64,000 nucleotides of DNA from Dryococelus australis (lineage: Eukaryota; Arthropoda; Insecta; Phasmatodea; Phasmatidae). The notes beneath the pieces are model-generated. The model was not told the DNA's origin and made no database searches. It worked only from the letters and a program-made list of their open reading frames with translations. Location of the stretch: positions 44,440,556-44,504,555 of the forward strand of contig CM057006.1 in the NCBI GenBank assembly GCA_029891345.1, given 5' to 3'. Shown here piece after piece: positions 45,753 through 56,735 of the stretch; position 1 is the stretch's first letter, and each line of letters begins with the position of its first letter. The translations under genes and the position numbers were made by a program.

Positions 45753-46503
45753 ATATTGTTACGCGCACGCATCTTCGCTTTCCTCGCCCGGCGAGTGGAA
45801 GAGAAAGAAAGAAAGTTGTTATGTGATAGCGGCAGGCGGTCGGCTGCGTATAAGTTACCTTGAAGTGTGCTGACAATTTAATCTCTCTTTCAGGCACACT
45901 GTTTATTCTGGCAGTATTGCTTTCGGAAGATATCTGAAGAATGCTCTGGATTAATGACCTCGTTCTCTCAGCGCAACTCAGGGTGTGTTGAACCTTCGAA
46001 ATTGTCAGGGCAACACTTTAAATTTTGCAGCAGGACCTCGGGCCGGTAATTCGAGTTGGAGTAGACGAATGAATGAGTGGCTTAGTTCCGAGCGATAGAA
46101 GAACACGCGGCGTGACCAGCAGCGGCGAAAGGAAGTCAGCGACTGCTAGTATCAAGAAGCGAGGTAGGCCAAACGCTACTGGCAGGATGGACTATTAGAC
46201 TAAGTACGTGAGTGAGATACAATATAAATGATGGAAACAGACGTGTTAATAATAATGATTATGATTTAATTGACTGAAACAGAGACATTTAAGAAGGGCG
46301 TTAATTAGAGAAATAGACATTAAATTTTGCGCTCACCGTTAAACGAAAAGAATAAAAGTGGAGGTAGCTAATTCATTGTTGTAGATAATAGAGTGAATGA
46401 ATTATAAATCAAAATTTAGTTTATTTAATTTAATTTTTTATTAAGATCACCATCCCTCACGAACTCAGATACGCCCCTCAGGCATCCTCACATGTAACAA
46501 TAT
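45753..46503 (-). repeat. Family N solo LTR with ATAT target duplication
   Basis: ATAT at 45753-45756 and 46500-46503 flank 743 bp running TGTTAC...GTAACA on either strand. Minus orientation is set by alignment with 51091-51942 (shared CAGAGCATTCTTCAGATATC, CGAAGGTTCAACACAC). A short TG..CA-bounded repeat with a 4-bp duplication and no internal region is a solo LTR, of Ty3/gypsy type by duplication length. The 195-codon minus frame at 45310-45897 crosses its border and is not called. Confidence 0.8.
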
Positions 46504-49317
46504 TGTTACTGCTGATATCAAACTGGCAGGATGAACTCCTTGAATGTTCCGTCCCAGCGGTGTTAGAAAATAAGCTAATTTGGTTTCCTCCAAAGGTACA
46601 GAAACGTGGGGGGGGGGGAGTAGCAATGGACGATTGTCTTCCCCTTCTGGCAGGGGACCAGGGGAACAAAGTTTAAAACATTAGAACAATTATCTTAAAT
46701 ATAATTAATTTGCGACTAGAAATCTAATTTTTTATGATGGAATGCATAGTTTTGAAAATTTCTCCATTAGTTAATGGGAAAAAGATATACCCCGTTCAAT
46801 ATGCTTTGAGCTAAAAATAATTAGGTATAGGACGTGTTCTTCAGTACTTAAAGCTACATCAAGTTATCTAGCGATCTTATAATTCAGGAAGGGGCGCGCC
46901 TGTCAGATAATGAATTGTTTCTTAATTTTAAATTCGTTTTAGACAAACTACTTATTTTTAAAAATATCATTGTTAGTATTTTCGTTACTTTGTCAACACC
47001 CTGGGTGTAATATTTTCAAAACGTCTTTACATCTTTGTAAGCATCATAATATGCGATTATATTTTTCGCATATAATTGGTTGATTTTGAACAGAAGAAAG
47101 ACAACAGAAATACATTGAAGTTTTTGGCTTTACGAAGTAGGTCCCTATTTTGCTTGCCCCCCTCCCCAGTGAAAAATTTAATGCCGCACCCCTGGTTTTC
47201 TTATGATTCTGTTCCTCTCCCACATATGTCCACCAGTGGTAGTGATATTCATTCCCTAGGCGGCAAAATATAAGTAACAACATTCCAATTTTTTTTTCTC
47301 ATTTGCAAAATGATAAATTTAATTCTTGCCTGAAATAAAACAGCTGTTTTAAAATGGGTACTGAAAGTGCCGACGGCATTTCTCGGCATAACTAACTTCA
47401 AATTTGTTTACTTAGGAAAATTAAAACGCATTCCACTTAGGTATGTTGTTTTATTTAGTACGTGTTCGGAGTTTTCCTGTGTTTAGAGAGTTTAGCCCTT
47501 ATATCCCGTATTTACACTGCAGTTTAGCCCTTATATATCCCTTATTTGCAATGCTGTTTATCCCTTATACATCCCTGATCTCACAGGCCGCTGTTGTAAA
47601 TACGACTGCATGTTCTACCCGGCCTTCCAATGTTGCCAGATCAACCACCCGAAAATCGACAGAGCCCACAAATGGATTGCATACAAATCTGGAACGCAAC
47701 TTTGCGAATAATCTTGCACAAGAATATATTATAAAAAGTTTACTACAGATACTTTAGATTTTCTGCAGCCAGCGCCATTTGTCTTAGAATTTTATTTTGT
47801 CCCATTCAGAACCTAGTTCGAGCTTGAGGCAAAACTTGTGTGATTTATGAGCGACAAATTCCTCAAATAAAATGTTCTGGGAATGCAGTGAGAGAGAGAT
47901 ATTGGCCCATTTAATTCACATTAAAAATTTGTCATGACTAAATTTCGCAAGAAAGTTAGCTTCTCGTGAGAATCCAGTCGGAGGTGAATATCTCAAACAA
48001 AATCCACAGTCATTCGTTTATCAGAAAAATATACAGACCAACAGAAGTTCCACACATTTTTTTTTTTTTTCCTTGGAACTGCAGACAGTTTGGCAAGAGG
48101 GGTTTCGTGTTGAAACACTAGTTGCCAATATTTCTCCGTTGTTTTATTTTCTGTCAAGTTTGTCAGTTAGCAAAAGGATCGGAAACCCGTTGAAGAAGGG
48201 TTGGAAGGGTGTGGGGACATAGGTCTACAGAGAATGCCGCCAAGGATACATTGCATTTCCTAAAGCAGCTGCCACTGCAGCTGAGTCGAACAAAGTACCG
48301 GCATTTCCGAGAAGTAAATTAAAAACGACCGGATGTGTGCCCTCCTAAGTTTGCGCTAAGATGCGAGAACAGCAGACATCAAGTACTGCAGCGTTGCCAA
48401 CTTACTTGCAGGTGCATGACCACTGATCACCCAAAATACTTTTAAGGGTATTACTAAAAAAAATTACACTACGGCGGAAACATTATTTTACATTAAACAC
48501 CTATCAGTTACACTAGTCTGACAATAAAGTCAACATACAAAAACAGTACACTTAGAAGAAACTTTTAATTTTGAATACTCCCGACTTAAGTATGGCCATA
48601 ATTTTGGACGACCGACGTGAGGATGTAATGATATCTCCTTCCTAACCGGTTCTCTTGCACTTTCGGTACATAAAAACGAGTGGGAAGGGAGGCACTATGT
48701 ATCTCATGCCAATTTTGAGAAATATCTTGCAACTGTGGTCACAAAGCTACGATAATGTTCCATTCCATTTGTCTTTCCGTTCCAGTTATAAATTCCAAGT
48801 TTTCAGAGTCACCGCCCTCCAGTCTGTCGGTGTGATTTACCATAAAATTTTCTTTCTGTTGGTACATTTTAATTGTAACGAAGCAGTGCATTTTTTTTTT
48901 CTGAGCCATAATTATACTGCTTTCTCGTAGTACGATGAACTTATTCTATTACGTGCTACAATGACAAAAATTATGCCACAACTAGTGTGATTATAATCAA
49001 ATTGGTAACAGTGATCCAGGGTTTTTCGAAAGCAATCCGCCAACCTGAACAAAGTTGCCAACTTGGTGATTTTCTTATCGGATCTGGTGATTTCAGAAGA
49101 TGGTCTGGTGACCAAATTTAATAATTGCGACAGTTCGAAACGTTAGCGATTTCTTTAAAAAATATGGTGGTAGATCTGGTGAATAGAAGTAAGACCTAAG
49201 GATTTTATTTCTAATTTCAGATTATTATACTTTCGTGTTTCAATGATGGTTAATTTCCCTGGATTATATTATGTAAACCTGGAAAGAGAATGGGAACATC
49301 TTGAAATGCATGTTATA
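46504..49317. other. AT-rich stretch, no gene recognised
   Basis: No coding exon, RNA or complete family repeat seen. 47443-47757 is open on the plus strand but built partly from three near-repeats of TTTAGCCCTTATAT (47490-47570). Short frames at 48655 and 48912 are AT-rich. Confidence 0.45.
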
Positions 49318-49738
49318 GTCAGTTCGCGGTTTCTTCACACTTTTGAATCAAACCTTTGAAAAATCACCCCAGGTATGACATGTTTGGTTATTTTCTAAAT
49401 ATGTCAAATGTTAAAAGGGATTAATACATGTGTTAACATAAAATGACCTTATTTTTAATTAAATAGAACTTTTACTTATATTCTATTTATAAATTATAAT
49501 ATTTTATTTAAAATTAACATTAATAAAACAGGGATGAAATAGGCGTGTTGGCAACACTTAGAAAGAAATAGTTTTTATGTAAAACAATATTACATTGAGT
49601 GCTCATGAATTCGGCGCGTTGTCCATGGGTGTAATTTTCTAGACTTAGTTAAACTAGGTTTGCACGAAGCGGAGGGATATCTTGGAAGTAGAACTTTAGC
49701 AGGGATTCAGAAAAGTGCGAAGTAACCGTTAATTGATT
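49318..49738 (+). mobile_element. Family B MITE, copy 4
   Basis: TAGTCAGTTCGCGGTTTCTT start; AATCAAACCTTTGAAAAATC; GAAGCGGAGGGATATCTTGG; AAAGTGCGAAGTAACCG near the end. Confidence 0.78.
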
Positions 49739-49739
49739 G

Positions 49740-50090
49740 TATACTTGAATGCTCGCTGCTTCACGGCCCGGGAAGACAGCTCGGGTAAATAGGGGATGAT
49801 GACGATCTGCCGTGTGTGTCGGACTGCGATGATCGCTGAGCTGACATGGCGTTGGCGGGGATGTCTACGTCTTCAAGGCAGCGTCAGGTGCAGCGTGTGA
49901 TAAGAGCTGCACGCCTAGCTCGCCAACAGCATCTCATCTCCGCCCCCCCCAGACAGATAACAGGGGGACGCGAGTGCATGTGCAAGGTCGCAGAGCGATG
50001 CACCGGCAATGTTATCTGAGGACACACCTCCGCTCCTTGGAACGACCGCGATCCACTCCTCCAGTTGCCATGGCCAAGCCACGCATTACA
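49740..50090. other. GC-rich island between MITEs
   Basis: Markedly more GC- and CpG-rich than its surroundings. A 58-codon plus frame starts at about ATGGCGTTGGCGGGG (49844) and a 90-codon minus frame overlaps it; neither shows a domain. It could be a relic of an exon or promoter. Confidence 0.25.
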
Positions 50091-50182
50091 TAGAGGCTGC
50101 TCACGATAAAATGAGCACTTTTGAAAGCCCTGCTTGAAATCTACTTGTGTGTACACTGTGTATTCTTCCGCCTTATCTAAGA
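50091..50182 (+). mobile_element. Family A MITE, left-end fragment
   Basis: AGGCTGCTCACGATAAAATGAG through ATTCTTCCGCCTTATC; cut where the next TTAA element starts. The right half is not on the other side. Confidence 0.75.
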
Positions 50183-51090
50183 TTAACCCTTTGTGGAAGG
50201 CAAAACTTAAATGGCACTGAAGACAAGGTTGAAGTTAGCTGCTTATATCCTCCACTACAGCAGTTTCTGTTGTGTTGGTTTCTCAGTTTCCACTTACCGT
50301 CGTACTATTGGTCCTGGCTACACAGCGCACCCTTAGTCTACTCTGGAACGTTTACCATTGGCTAGTCGTCGGCCAATGAAGTCGTGCGTCGACTGTGCGC
50401 CACTTAATTTGTCACGACAGATGTAACAGGTTTCTGAAGTATATCGTGTTCATCTGAGAAATTATTAAAAAGAACAGTTTTATCCTTATGAACTGAAATG
50501 TTGACTAGTTATAATCTCGTACTTATATTCCGATAAAATCCAGCGATACAGTGAAACTATAAAAGTGCGATTTTTGTCTTCAAGAGGAAAGAAATGTTCA
50601 TATAGACGTGGGCCCGTGTATTTACGTGCATACTCCTCAAAGGGTTGCCTTTTGAGGAGTACGCACGTATCTAACCGGGGCTACGTTCATAAGGACTTAT
50701 CTTTGCTCTTGAAGACAAAAATCACACTCTTACAATGTTATTGTTTCGCTGGACCATATCAAAATCCAAGTCAACAATTACAACTAGTCATCATTTCAGT
50801 TCGTAATAATAAAACTGCTGTTTTCAATAAATTCTCAAATGTACACGATGGATTGTATAACCGATTACATCTGGTTAGCGCGAGGCCTCATTCGCCGACG
50901 GCCAGCCAATAATAAACGTTGCAGAGTACAGTAAGCGTTCCCGGTGTGGCCACGACCAATAGGACGATGGCAAGTGTAAGTAAAGAGATCAAGTCAACCG
51001 AGTTTTCTGTACTGTAGTGGAGAATATAGGCACGTCACTTCAACCTTGTCTTCAGTGCCAGGAGATTTGTGAAGTCCTCAAAGGGTTAAC
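50183..51090. mobile_element. Two family E TTAA elements head to head
   Basis: 50183-50646 is reverse: TTAA, CCCTTTGTGGAAGGC ... ACTCCTCAAAGGG. 50647-51090 is forward: CCTTTTGAGGAGTACGCACG ... GTCCTCAAAGGG, TTAA at 51087-51090. They meet at GGGTTGCCTTTTG, where one TTAA has decayed. Both match the element at 10728. Confidence 0.82.
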
Positions 51091-51942
51091 ATCGAACGTA
51101 CTATTTAATGTTTATTTCAACTTTACATAATGTCATCCTTAATTTCTCTATTGATTACATTCAATTAACTCATACCCATTATTAGCATGTGTTAAGTCTA
51201 TCTGTTTCCATCAGTTGTAATTAGGGATAGGAACATTTCGCGAGTTCATTTCAGGACAAGCTGGACGTGAAACACGTGTACACTTAAGTTGACTTTGCAA
51301 TTGGATCTCAGTCTATTAGGCACGCCCTGGACGAATCTGAGCCAATAGCAGACTTGCAAGGAAACAAGTAGCGAGTGCCATACTCCCAGGTGTTAAGTAA
51401 CATTGGCTACTCTATGGGGCAGCAGCCAATGAACAAACATCTGAGGATCGAATATACACATAACTGTGGAGTCTAGCCCACAGGTCGTTGAACTCGCGAA
51501 TTTTTCCTATCTCGAGTTATATAATGTCTTTCACTCACGCACTTGATCCAATAGTCCAGGCTCCAGCCAAGGCCTTCAAAACGTTCACACTCGCAGTCGC
51601 CGCCTTCCTTATACCGCAGCTGACCACGCCGCTCCCTCGGAATCTCGCCAATAATCCATTCAGCCGCTCCAACTCAAAAACTGCCGGCTCGGCGGTCTGG
51701 CGCGATTTTTATAGTCTAACCCTAACCATCTCGAAGGTTCGACACACTTAGAGTTGAGCTGGGAGACTAGGTCAGTAATCCAGAGCATTCTTCAGATATC
51801 GCCCGAAAAACAATACTGCCGGTGTAAGCAGCGTGCGTGAAAAATATATTTTAAAATGCGGCACGCTTTGAAGTAACTGATATGTCACCGCTCGATCGCA
51901 TATCTCTTATCTGGCCTGCCAGCCGAGTGACAACTCGTAACA
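51091..51942 (+). repeat. Family N LTR, 5' truncated, split by a hAT MITE
   Basis: AATTTCTCTATTGATTACAT ... CTGTTTCCATCA before 51221 and CACTCACGCACTTGATCCAA ... CAGAGCATTCTTCAGATATC after 51515 align with the LTR at 45757-46499 in reverse. It ends TCGTAACA at 51942. The first part, including TGTTAC, is missing where the family E element ends. The ORF at 51488-51751 is LTR sequence. Confidence 0.7.
51214..51522 (+). mobile_element. Family D hAT MITE within the LTR
   Basis: TAGGGATAGGAACATTTCGCG at 51222 to CGCGAATTTTTCCTATCTCGA at 51514. Flanking octamers GTTGTAAT and GTTATATA have diverged, consistent with an older insertion than that at 27088. Confidence 0.78.
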
Positions 51943-51953
51943 CTATATTAATG

Positions 51954-52366
51954 TAAAGGCAGTTTATTTTTTTAATCAACCTTGGAAAAAAGTCACTACC
52001 CCTACCTGCATTTATTTTAACGGGCGCAATGAATGACATGTGGCCAGTAAAGTTGGCAGCGATTGAGGGGAAATTAGTTTCATATATTAATGTCGAATAA
52101 AAGGCGTTAGGTAATCCATTTGTGATAACTGAAATTATTTCTCTCGCTTTCTGTTTTTTTTTTAATGCGTCGAAGTGAAAAACAAGGAAATGTGCAATAT
52201 TTATTTTTCTAATGATTTCATAGTTTAACTTGACTGACGCATGCATAAAGTGATGAGGCCCATATCAATATTAATTTTACATAAGGCGGAAGAACACACA
52301 ACGTGTATACAAATAAATCTCAGGCAGGACTTTCAAAAGTACTCATTTTACCGTGATCAGCCTATA
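51954..52366 (-). mobile_element. Family A MITE, copy, decayed left end
   Basis: TA AAGGCAGTTTATTTTTT at left (terminus partly lost), then GACTGACGCATGCATAAAG, ending AGTACTCATTTTACCGTGATCAGCC TA. Confidence 0.78.
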
Positions 52367-52484
52367 TCGAGTTTGACAGGAAACTAAAAAGTGAAGCTGT
52401 AAAACTTGAAATATTTATTTTCCCACGTTGTCCAGTATTCGAAACTTTTGTATTAAAAATAATTCCCATTTCATCACTTGTTAC

Positions 52485-52715
52485 TTTAGCTGAGGTTGGT
52501 TGCTAAGGCGTGGCTGGCGCTCGATTCGAATATAGGCCGAGGTTCAATTTGTTCTATATTAACCAAAGCTGTTTAATGTACGTGGAGCCAGACAAATATT
52601 TTGTTGCACCAACCAACAACACAAAGATATTTCAATGCCCCTACACAAACAATTAATTTGGTCGCACAAAACAAACTTTGTTTGGTTCAACTAAACTCCT
52701 TTTCTCAGTGCGGAA
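52485..52715 (+). repeat. Family K element
   Basis: TTAGCTGAGGTTGGTTGCTAAGG and CTCGATTCGAATATAGG (tRNA-like, weak), then GCCAGACAAATATTTTGTTG variants, end CTCCTTTTCTCAGTGCGG. A family A right end (GTTTACCGTGAACAACC) follows at 52745-52790. Confidence 0.5.
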
Positions 52716-53099
52716 AGATACAACGTAATCCGAGAAGATAAGAGCAAGCAGGTGTTTCAAAAGTGCTTAGTTTACCGTGAACAACCTATACGTAAATATA
52801 AGATGTTCTTTTATTGGCTGCTGCCGTATTTTAGGAGCCAATTGAAGTCTTGAATATTTGTAAGTATGTTAGTGACTCAGATTTGCATAGGGCACGAATT
52901 ATAAACTGTGATACAGCTGCAATCCTAGTTTATCCTGAAGTGTGAATTCGTGTGATTTTTTTTCCCCATCGCTATTTAAATCCTTCGAAACAGCATTTCA
53001 GGAAATTCTGACGCGTAAATTGCGTTACTTATTTCCCCGTTCCCGATTCAATGAAAACAAAAGCCGTTCTTGGGAGTTCGCTTTATTCAGAAAAGGGCT

Positions 53100-53470
53100 G
53101 ACGACGTCGATCAGATGGGAAAGTGTGGCGAGATAATAAGAATTGTTTTGAAACCTCTTCGGAATTCGTGACGTCCGCCCTCGAGGTACGTACGCAATCG
53201 AACACCGGCGAATCGATAAACCGAAGTTGCGTCGACTGGAGCGGAGGGCCAGATCGGAGCGTAACCCGAGAACGCGGGGTCGCCGGCGAGGAAGCGGCTT
53301 TTCTGGAACACGAGAGGTCGCATCGTCATCTACGGGGCGAGGCGATAAGCGAAGAATTCGCGCGGATTAGATAGAAAACGCCCGCACCCGTCTGGAGCCC
53401 GATGTCGAAACGCAACGAGGCACCTTCTTGATACGGCATCCGTCATTCGTAGATAAACTGCAAAATTTGC
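53100..53470. promoter_or_regulatory. CpG-island-like block, possible promoter or exon
   Basis: Dense in CG dinucleotides compared with its flanks. A plus frame (about 53123-53374) runs across a strong donor-like CGAGGTACGTACG near 53183; a minus frame (53111-53329) is also open. No domain recognised on either strand. Candidates are an unmethylated promoter, a first exon or a decayed GC-rich element. Confidence 0.25.
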
Positions 53471-53540
53471 GTAATTATAAAAGGACTGACTGAACTCCCA
53501 AGTTACAGTGCTTTCGACCAAATTTAGCCATTGGCTAAAA

Positions 53541-54432
53541 ATATTGTTACAATTTTTCTCTCTAGAAATTAAGTGGGCTATACCAAGTCCGTTAAGGGAC
53601 GGAAGTCTTAATCAAATAAAATAATTAATTATAATTTCCTTATTTTATTTACAATAACTACAGCAAAATTCTCTGAACCCAAACTATCACAATAAATTTA
53701 AATCACTTACTGTTCAAAATTGACACCAATTATTAAAATGTATTATTACGAAAAAGAATTCAATAAAGTTAAATAATTAAAGATCAGTCCCAATATACAG
53801 TGTATCAACTTATTCAATTATGTTATAATTTTGCGTCCATATTTGACAGTTCGAATATTTACAATAAAATCAGTATTACACTTTCATTCAGTCCCGCCTC
53901 AGTTCAGTCCATGTCCCGCCAGTCGCAATGTTCAAGAGTCCTCTAAGCGCCCTCACGCATAGTAGGCTTCACTCGTCGGTTTCACACCCTGTCGTCCATT
54001 CAAGCCACGAACATCTCACTCGCCGTCGTCCCGCAATCTCCAGTCGCCGTCCACACCTAACTTCTTTCGCGCACACTCAGCTAGGTAGTCTCCGTCAAAG
54101 ACTGCTGGCTGCTGGATTGCGGCATTATATATAGGGTCTTAGGCCGCCACCTAGAACCTTCCCTAACTCGCGTGATGCGTCGCGGAGGGCTGAGGTGCCA
54201 GCCAGTCTCACCAGAACATTCTTGCGTCGTCGCTAAACGTATCGGAAACTCTAGCAGGCGAGAGGATGTCTCTGATGTCAGCAAGTCTCGCCACTGTCGG
54301 CATTCACGGGATTCCCAGAACGGAGGCAAACAGCCACGAGTGCATCGTTCCAGGAAGAGGGGAGGGCGAGGTGGGTCTCCGATTACGGTGCGGGGCTGCT
54401 GAGTCGGCGCCAGCTACAGCACGTAACTATAT
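53541..54432 (+). repeat. Family N-type solo LTR with ATAT target duplication
   Basis: ATAT at 53541-53544 and 54429-54432 flank 884 bp from TGTTACAATTTTT to GCACGTAACT. The start matches other N copies (AGTCCGTTAAGGGACGGAAG, TCTTAAT). A TATA-like ATTATATATAGGG lies at 54123-54136 in the GC-rich 3' half. Frames here are LTR sequence. Confidence 0.75.
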
Positions 54433-54809
54433 GTTTGGCACGCCTCGGAGAACTCTTGAACATATAATATAAGTTTAGCGGTGGCGTGGCTAATCTTATT
54501 TGAGGAGATCAAGTAGACACGTGATGTTGATTACAGTACAACGGCCAATGAAAACACGAACTGCGGTCAGACGTTTATAAGGCAGTGGAGTATATCCTGT
54601 CACCGAAATATAACGCGAATCTTGCACGTCTCGAGTCATCCGTTCTAGAGCACCTTTCTCATTGTCAAATTTCTGCCTTTAAACGTACCGGGTGTTTCAG
54701 GGGGGAGGGGGGACGGGCATTCGTTTCGAGGCCCCAGTATGGACCATTCTGAAGGGCAAACATCAATAGATATACGTTCTATTCACAATGCTGTCCGAGA
54801 TACTGCTAC

Positions 54810-55085
54810 GTGACACGTGCTGTTGCGTGGCCACCACGGTCACCCGACCGCACTCCACTATATTATTGTTTGTGGGGTTGGTTAAAGACCCAAGTATACG
54901 GGCGAAAGGTGCAAACAAGGGAGGAATTGCACGCTCGCGTGTCAAATGTTTGTGCGCACGTTAGAGAAGAACGTGGACACCAGCTCCGATTAGCCACAGT
55001 ATCTGCCTACACGAGCTGCCAACATGCATTGAAGTTGGCGGTGGCATTTTTTAAACATGTGCTGTACAGGGAAATTACACAATAG
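54810..55085 (+). pseudogene. Transposase C-terminal fragment, IS630/Tc1/mariner type
   Basis: The 91-codon frame opens with PPRSPDRTPLYYCLWGWLK, the insect form of the conserved SPDLTPxDFFLWG signature near the last catalytic residue of Tc1/mariner-like DDE transposases, followed by VYGRKVQTREELHARV, also usual in this group. The N-terminal and first two catalytic motifs are absent, and the sequence before 54780 does not continue the match. The apparent ATG is inside the domain, so this is a relic. Confidence 0.75.
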
Positions 55086-55164
55086 AACGTAAAGCATGAC
55101 CGAAGCATGAATAAAGTGATGAGGTCCTCGGATATGTTACACAGAAAGAGTAAAAGTTGTGACA

Positions 55165-55286
55165 GCAAATTGGTGTTGTCCATGTTAGCAGAGTGAATAA
55201 ATTAGAGATCAAATTTGAGTTATTTTTTAAGACCTTCGTCCTTTACGAAGTCAGATACGCCCCACAGGCGTCCGCATCTTGTAACA
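55165..55286 (-). repeat. Family N LTR, 5' fragment
   Basis: On the minus strand from 55286: TGTTACAAGATGCGGACG, GGGGCGTATCTGACTTCG, GGACGAAGGTCTTAAAAA; matches the first 120 bp of the LTR at 46499. Confidence 0.7.
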
Positions 55287-55732
55287 ATTTGTTTATACCA
55301 TTATTGAGCATCAATCAATACGCGTACTAACAAACGATGTTATGGGGAGATTTTTCAAAGGTTCGATTCAAAAGCAGGAAGAAACCGCGTATAGACTATA
55401 AATCCTCCACGACGCCGAGGCATAGGGATGGCGACGATCTGAAAGACGCCGACCGGATGAAGTGAGCGGCAAATCTGCGTCCCCTCTCTCAAAGGGGCGT
55501 GGCGACGAGCTGCGTCCAATGTAGAGGCAGGAGACAACCTCGGCGGCTTGGCACATAAAAAAAAAGTACGCAGCACGTGCAGTTGTCACTCGGCGCTTAC
55601 TAGTTCCACTGCCGTATGCGGCTCTGGTACAGTACAGTCGAGAATATAGAAGCGGAAACTACAACGTGTGTCCCCCTCAAAGTCAGACCTCGCGCACCTC
55701 AGCGGGAATCTGAAATACCGTAACTTTGGATT

Positions 55733-56425
55733 AAGTTAGGTTATGTAAGGTTAGGTCACTTTAGGTCAAGTTAGATCAGGTTAGGTCAGGTTAGGTTAGG
55801 CCAGGCCAGGTTAGGTTAGGTCAGGTTACGTTACGTTAGGTCAGGTGAGGTTAGGTTAGGTCAGGTTATATTAGGTCAGGTTGGATCAGGTTAGGTCAGG
55901 TTAGGTCAAGTTAGGTCAGGTTAGGTCAGGTTAGTTTAGGTTAGGTCAGGGTAGGCCAGGTTGGGTCAGGTTAGGTTAGATCAGTGTAGGTCAGATTGGG
56001 ACAGGTTGGGTCAGGTTAGCTCAGGTCATGTTAATTCAGGTTAGGTTAGGTCAGATCAGGTTAGGCCAGGTTAGGTCAGGTTGGGTCAGGTTAGGTCAAG
56101 TTGGGTCAGGTTAGGTCAGGTCAGGTTAGGTCAGGTTAGGTTAGGTCGGGTCAGGTTAGGCCAGGTTAGGTTATGTCAGTGTAGGTCAGGTTAGGCCAGG
56201 TGTGGTTATGTCAGGGTAGGTCAGGTTAGGTCAGGTTAGATCAGGTTAAGTCAAGTTAGGTCAGGTTAAGTCAGGTTATGTTAGGTCAGGGTGGGTCAGG
56301 TTGGGTCAGGTGAGGTTAGGTCAGATTAGGTTAGATCAGGTTAGGTCAGGTTGAGTCAGGTTGGGTTAGGTTGGGCTACGTTAGGTCAGGTTATTTTACA
56401 TTAGGTCAGGTTAGGTTAAGTTTGA
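55733..56425 (+). repeat. Mixed TTAGG/TCAGG telomere-like pentamer array
   Basis: About 690 bp made of GGTTA and GGTCA pentamers in irregular order (for example GGTTAGGTCAGGTTAGG), with scattered substitutions (GGTTG, GGTGA, GGCCA). TTAGG is the ancestral insect telomere repeat and TCAGG is the beetle form; here both alternate. It is internal and degenerate, with unique DNA on both sides, so not a functional chromosome end. Confidence 0.9.
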
Positions 56426-56735
56426 GCCATTTCAAGAAGTGTAGGTGCGTTTAGGTGACTTCATTCAACATATAACAGTTGACAAATTACATTTAACAAA
56501 TAAATAAAACACATATATATGTTTAATGTTGTATTATTATTTTTTTCAAATTATTCAGGTCACATAACAATTTAAATAACAATTATATCATACTACAAAC
56601 AATTTAACACTAACCTAACTGAAATATTAACAATAATTGTATCTCATTATACACCCACGTACTACTACCTATTGCTGCTACTAGAACCAGACAGCCGATG
56701 AGATGGCCAGTCCTCAAAATCGGAATCACTACTCC

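Noticed and set aside
45310..45897. 195-codon minus-strand frame, the longest apart from the Six4 region
   Set aside because: It crosses a solo LTR border (45757) and an ATCGAT-rich hAT-like end, is AT-rich and has no domain. A GTGAGT-like donor near 45490 was judged chance.
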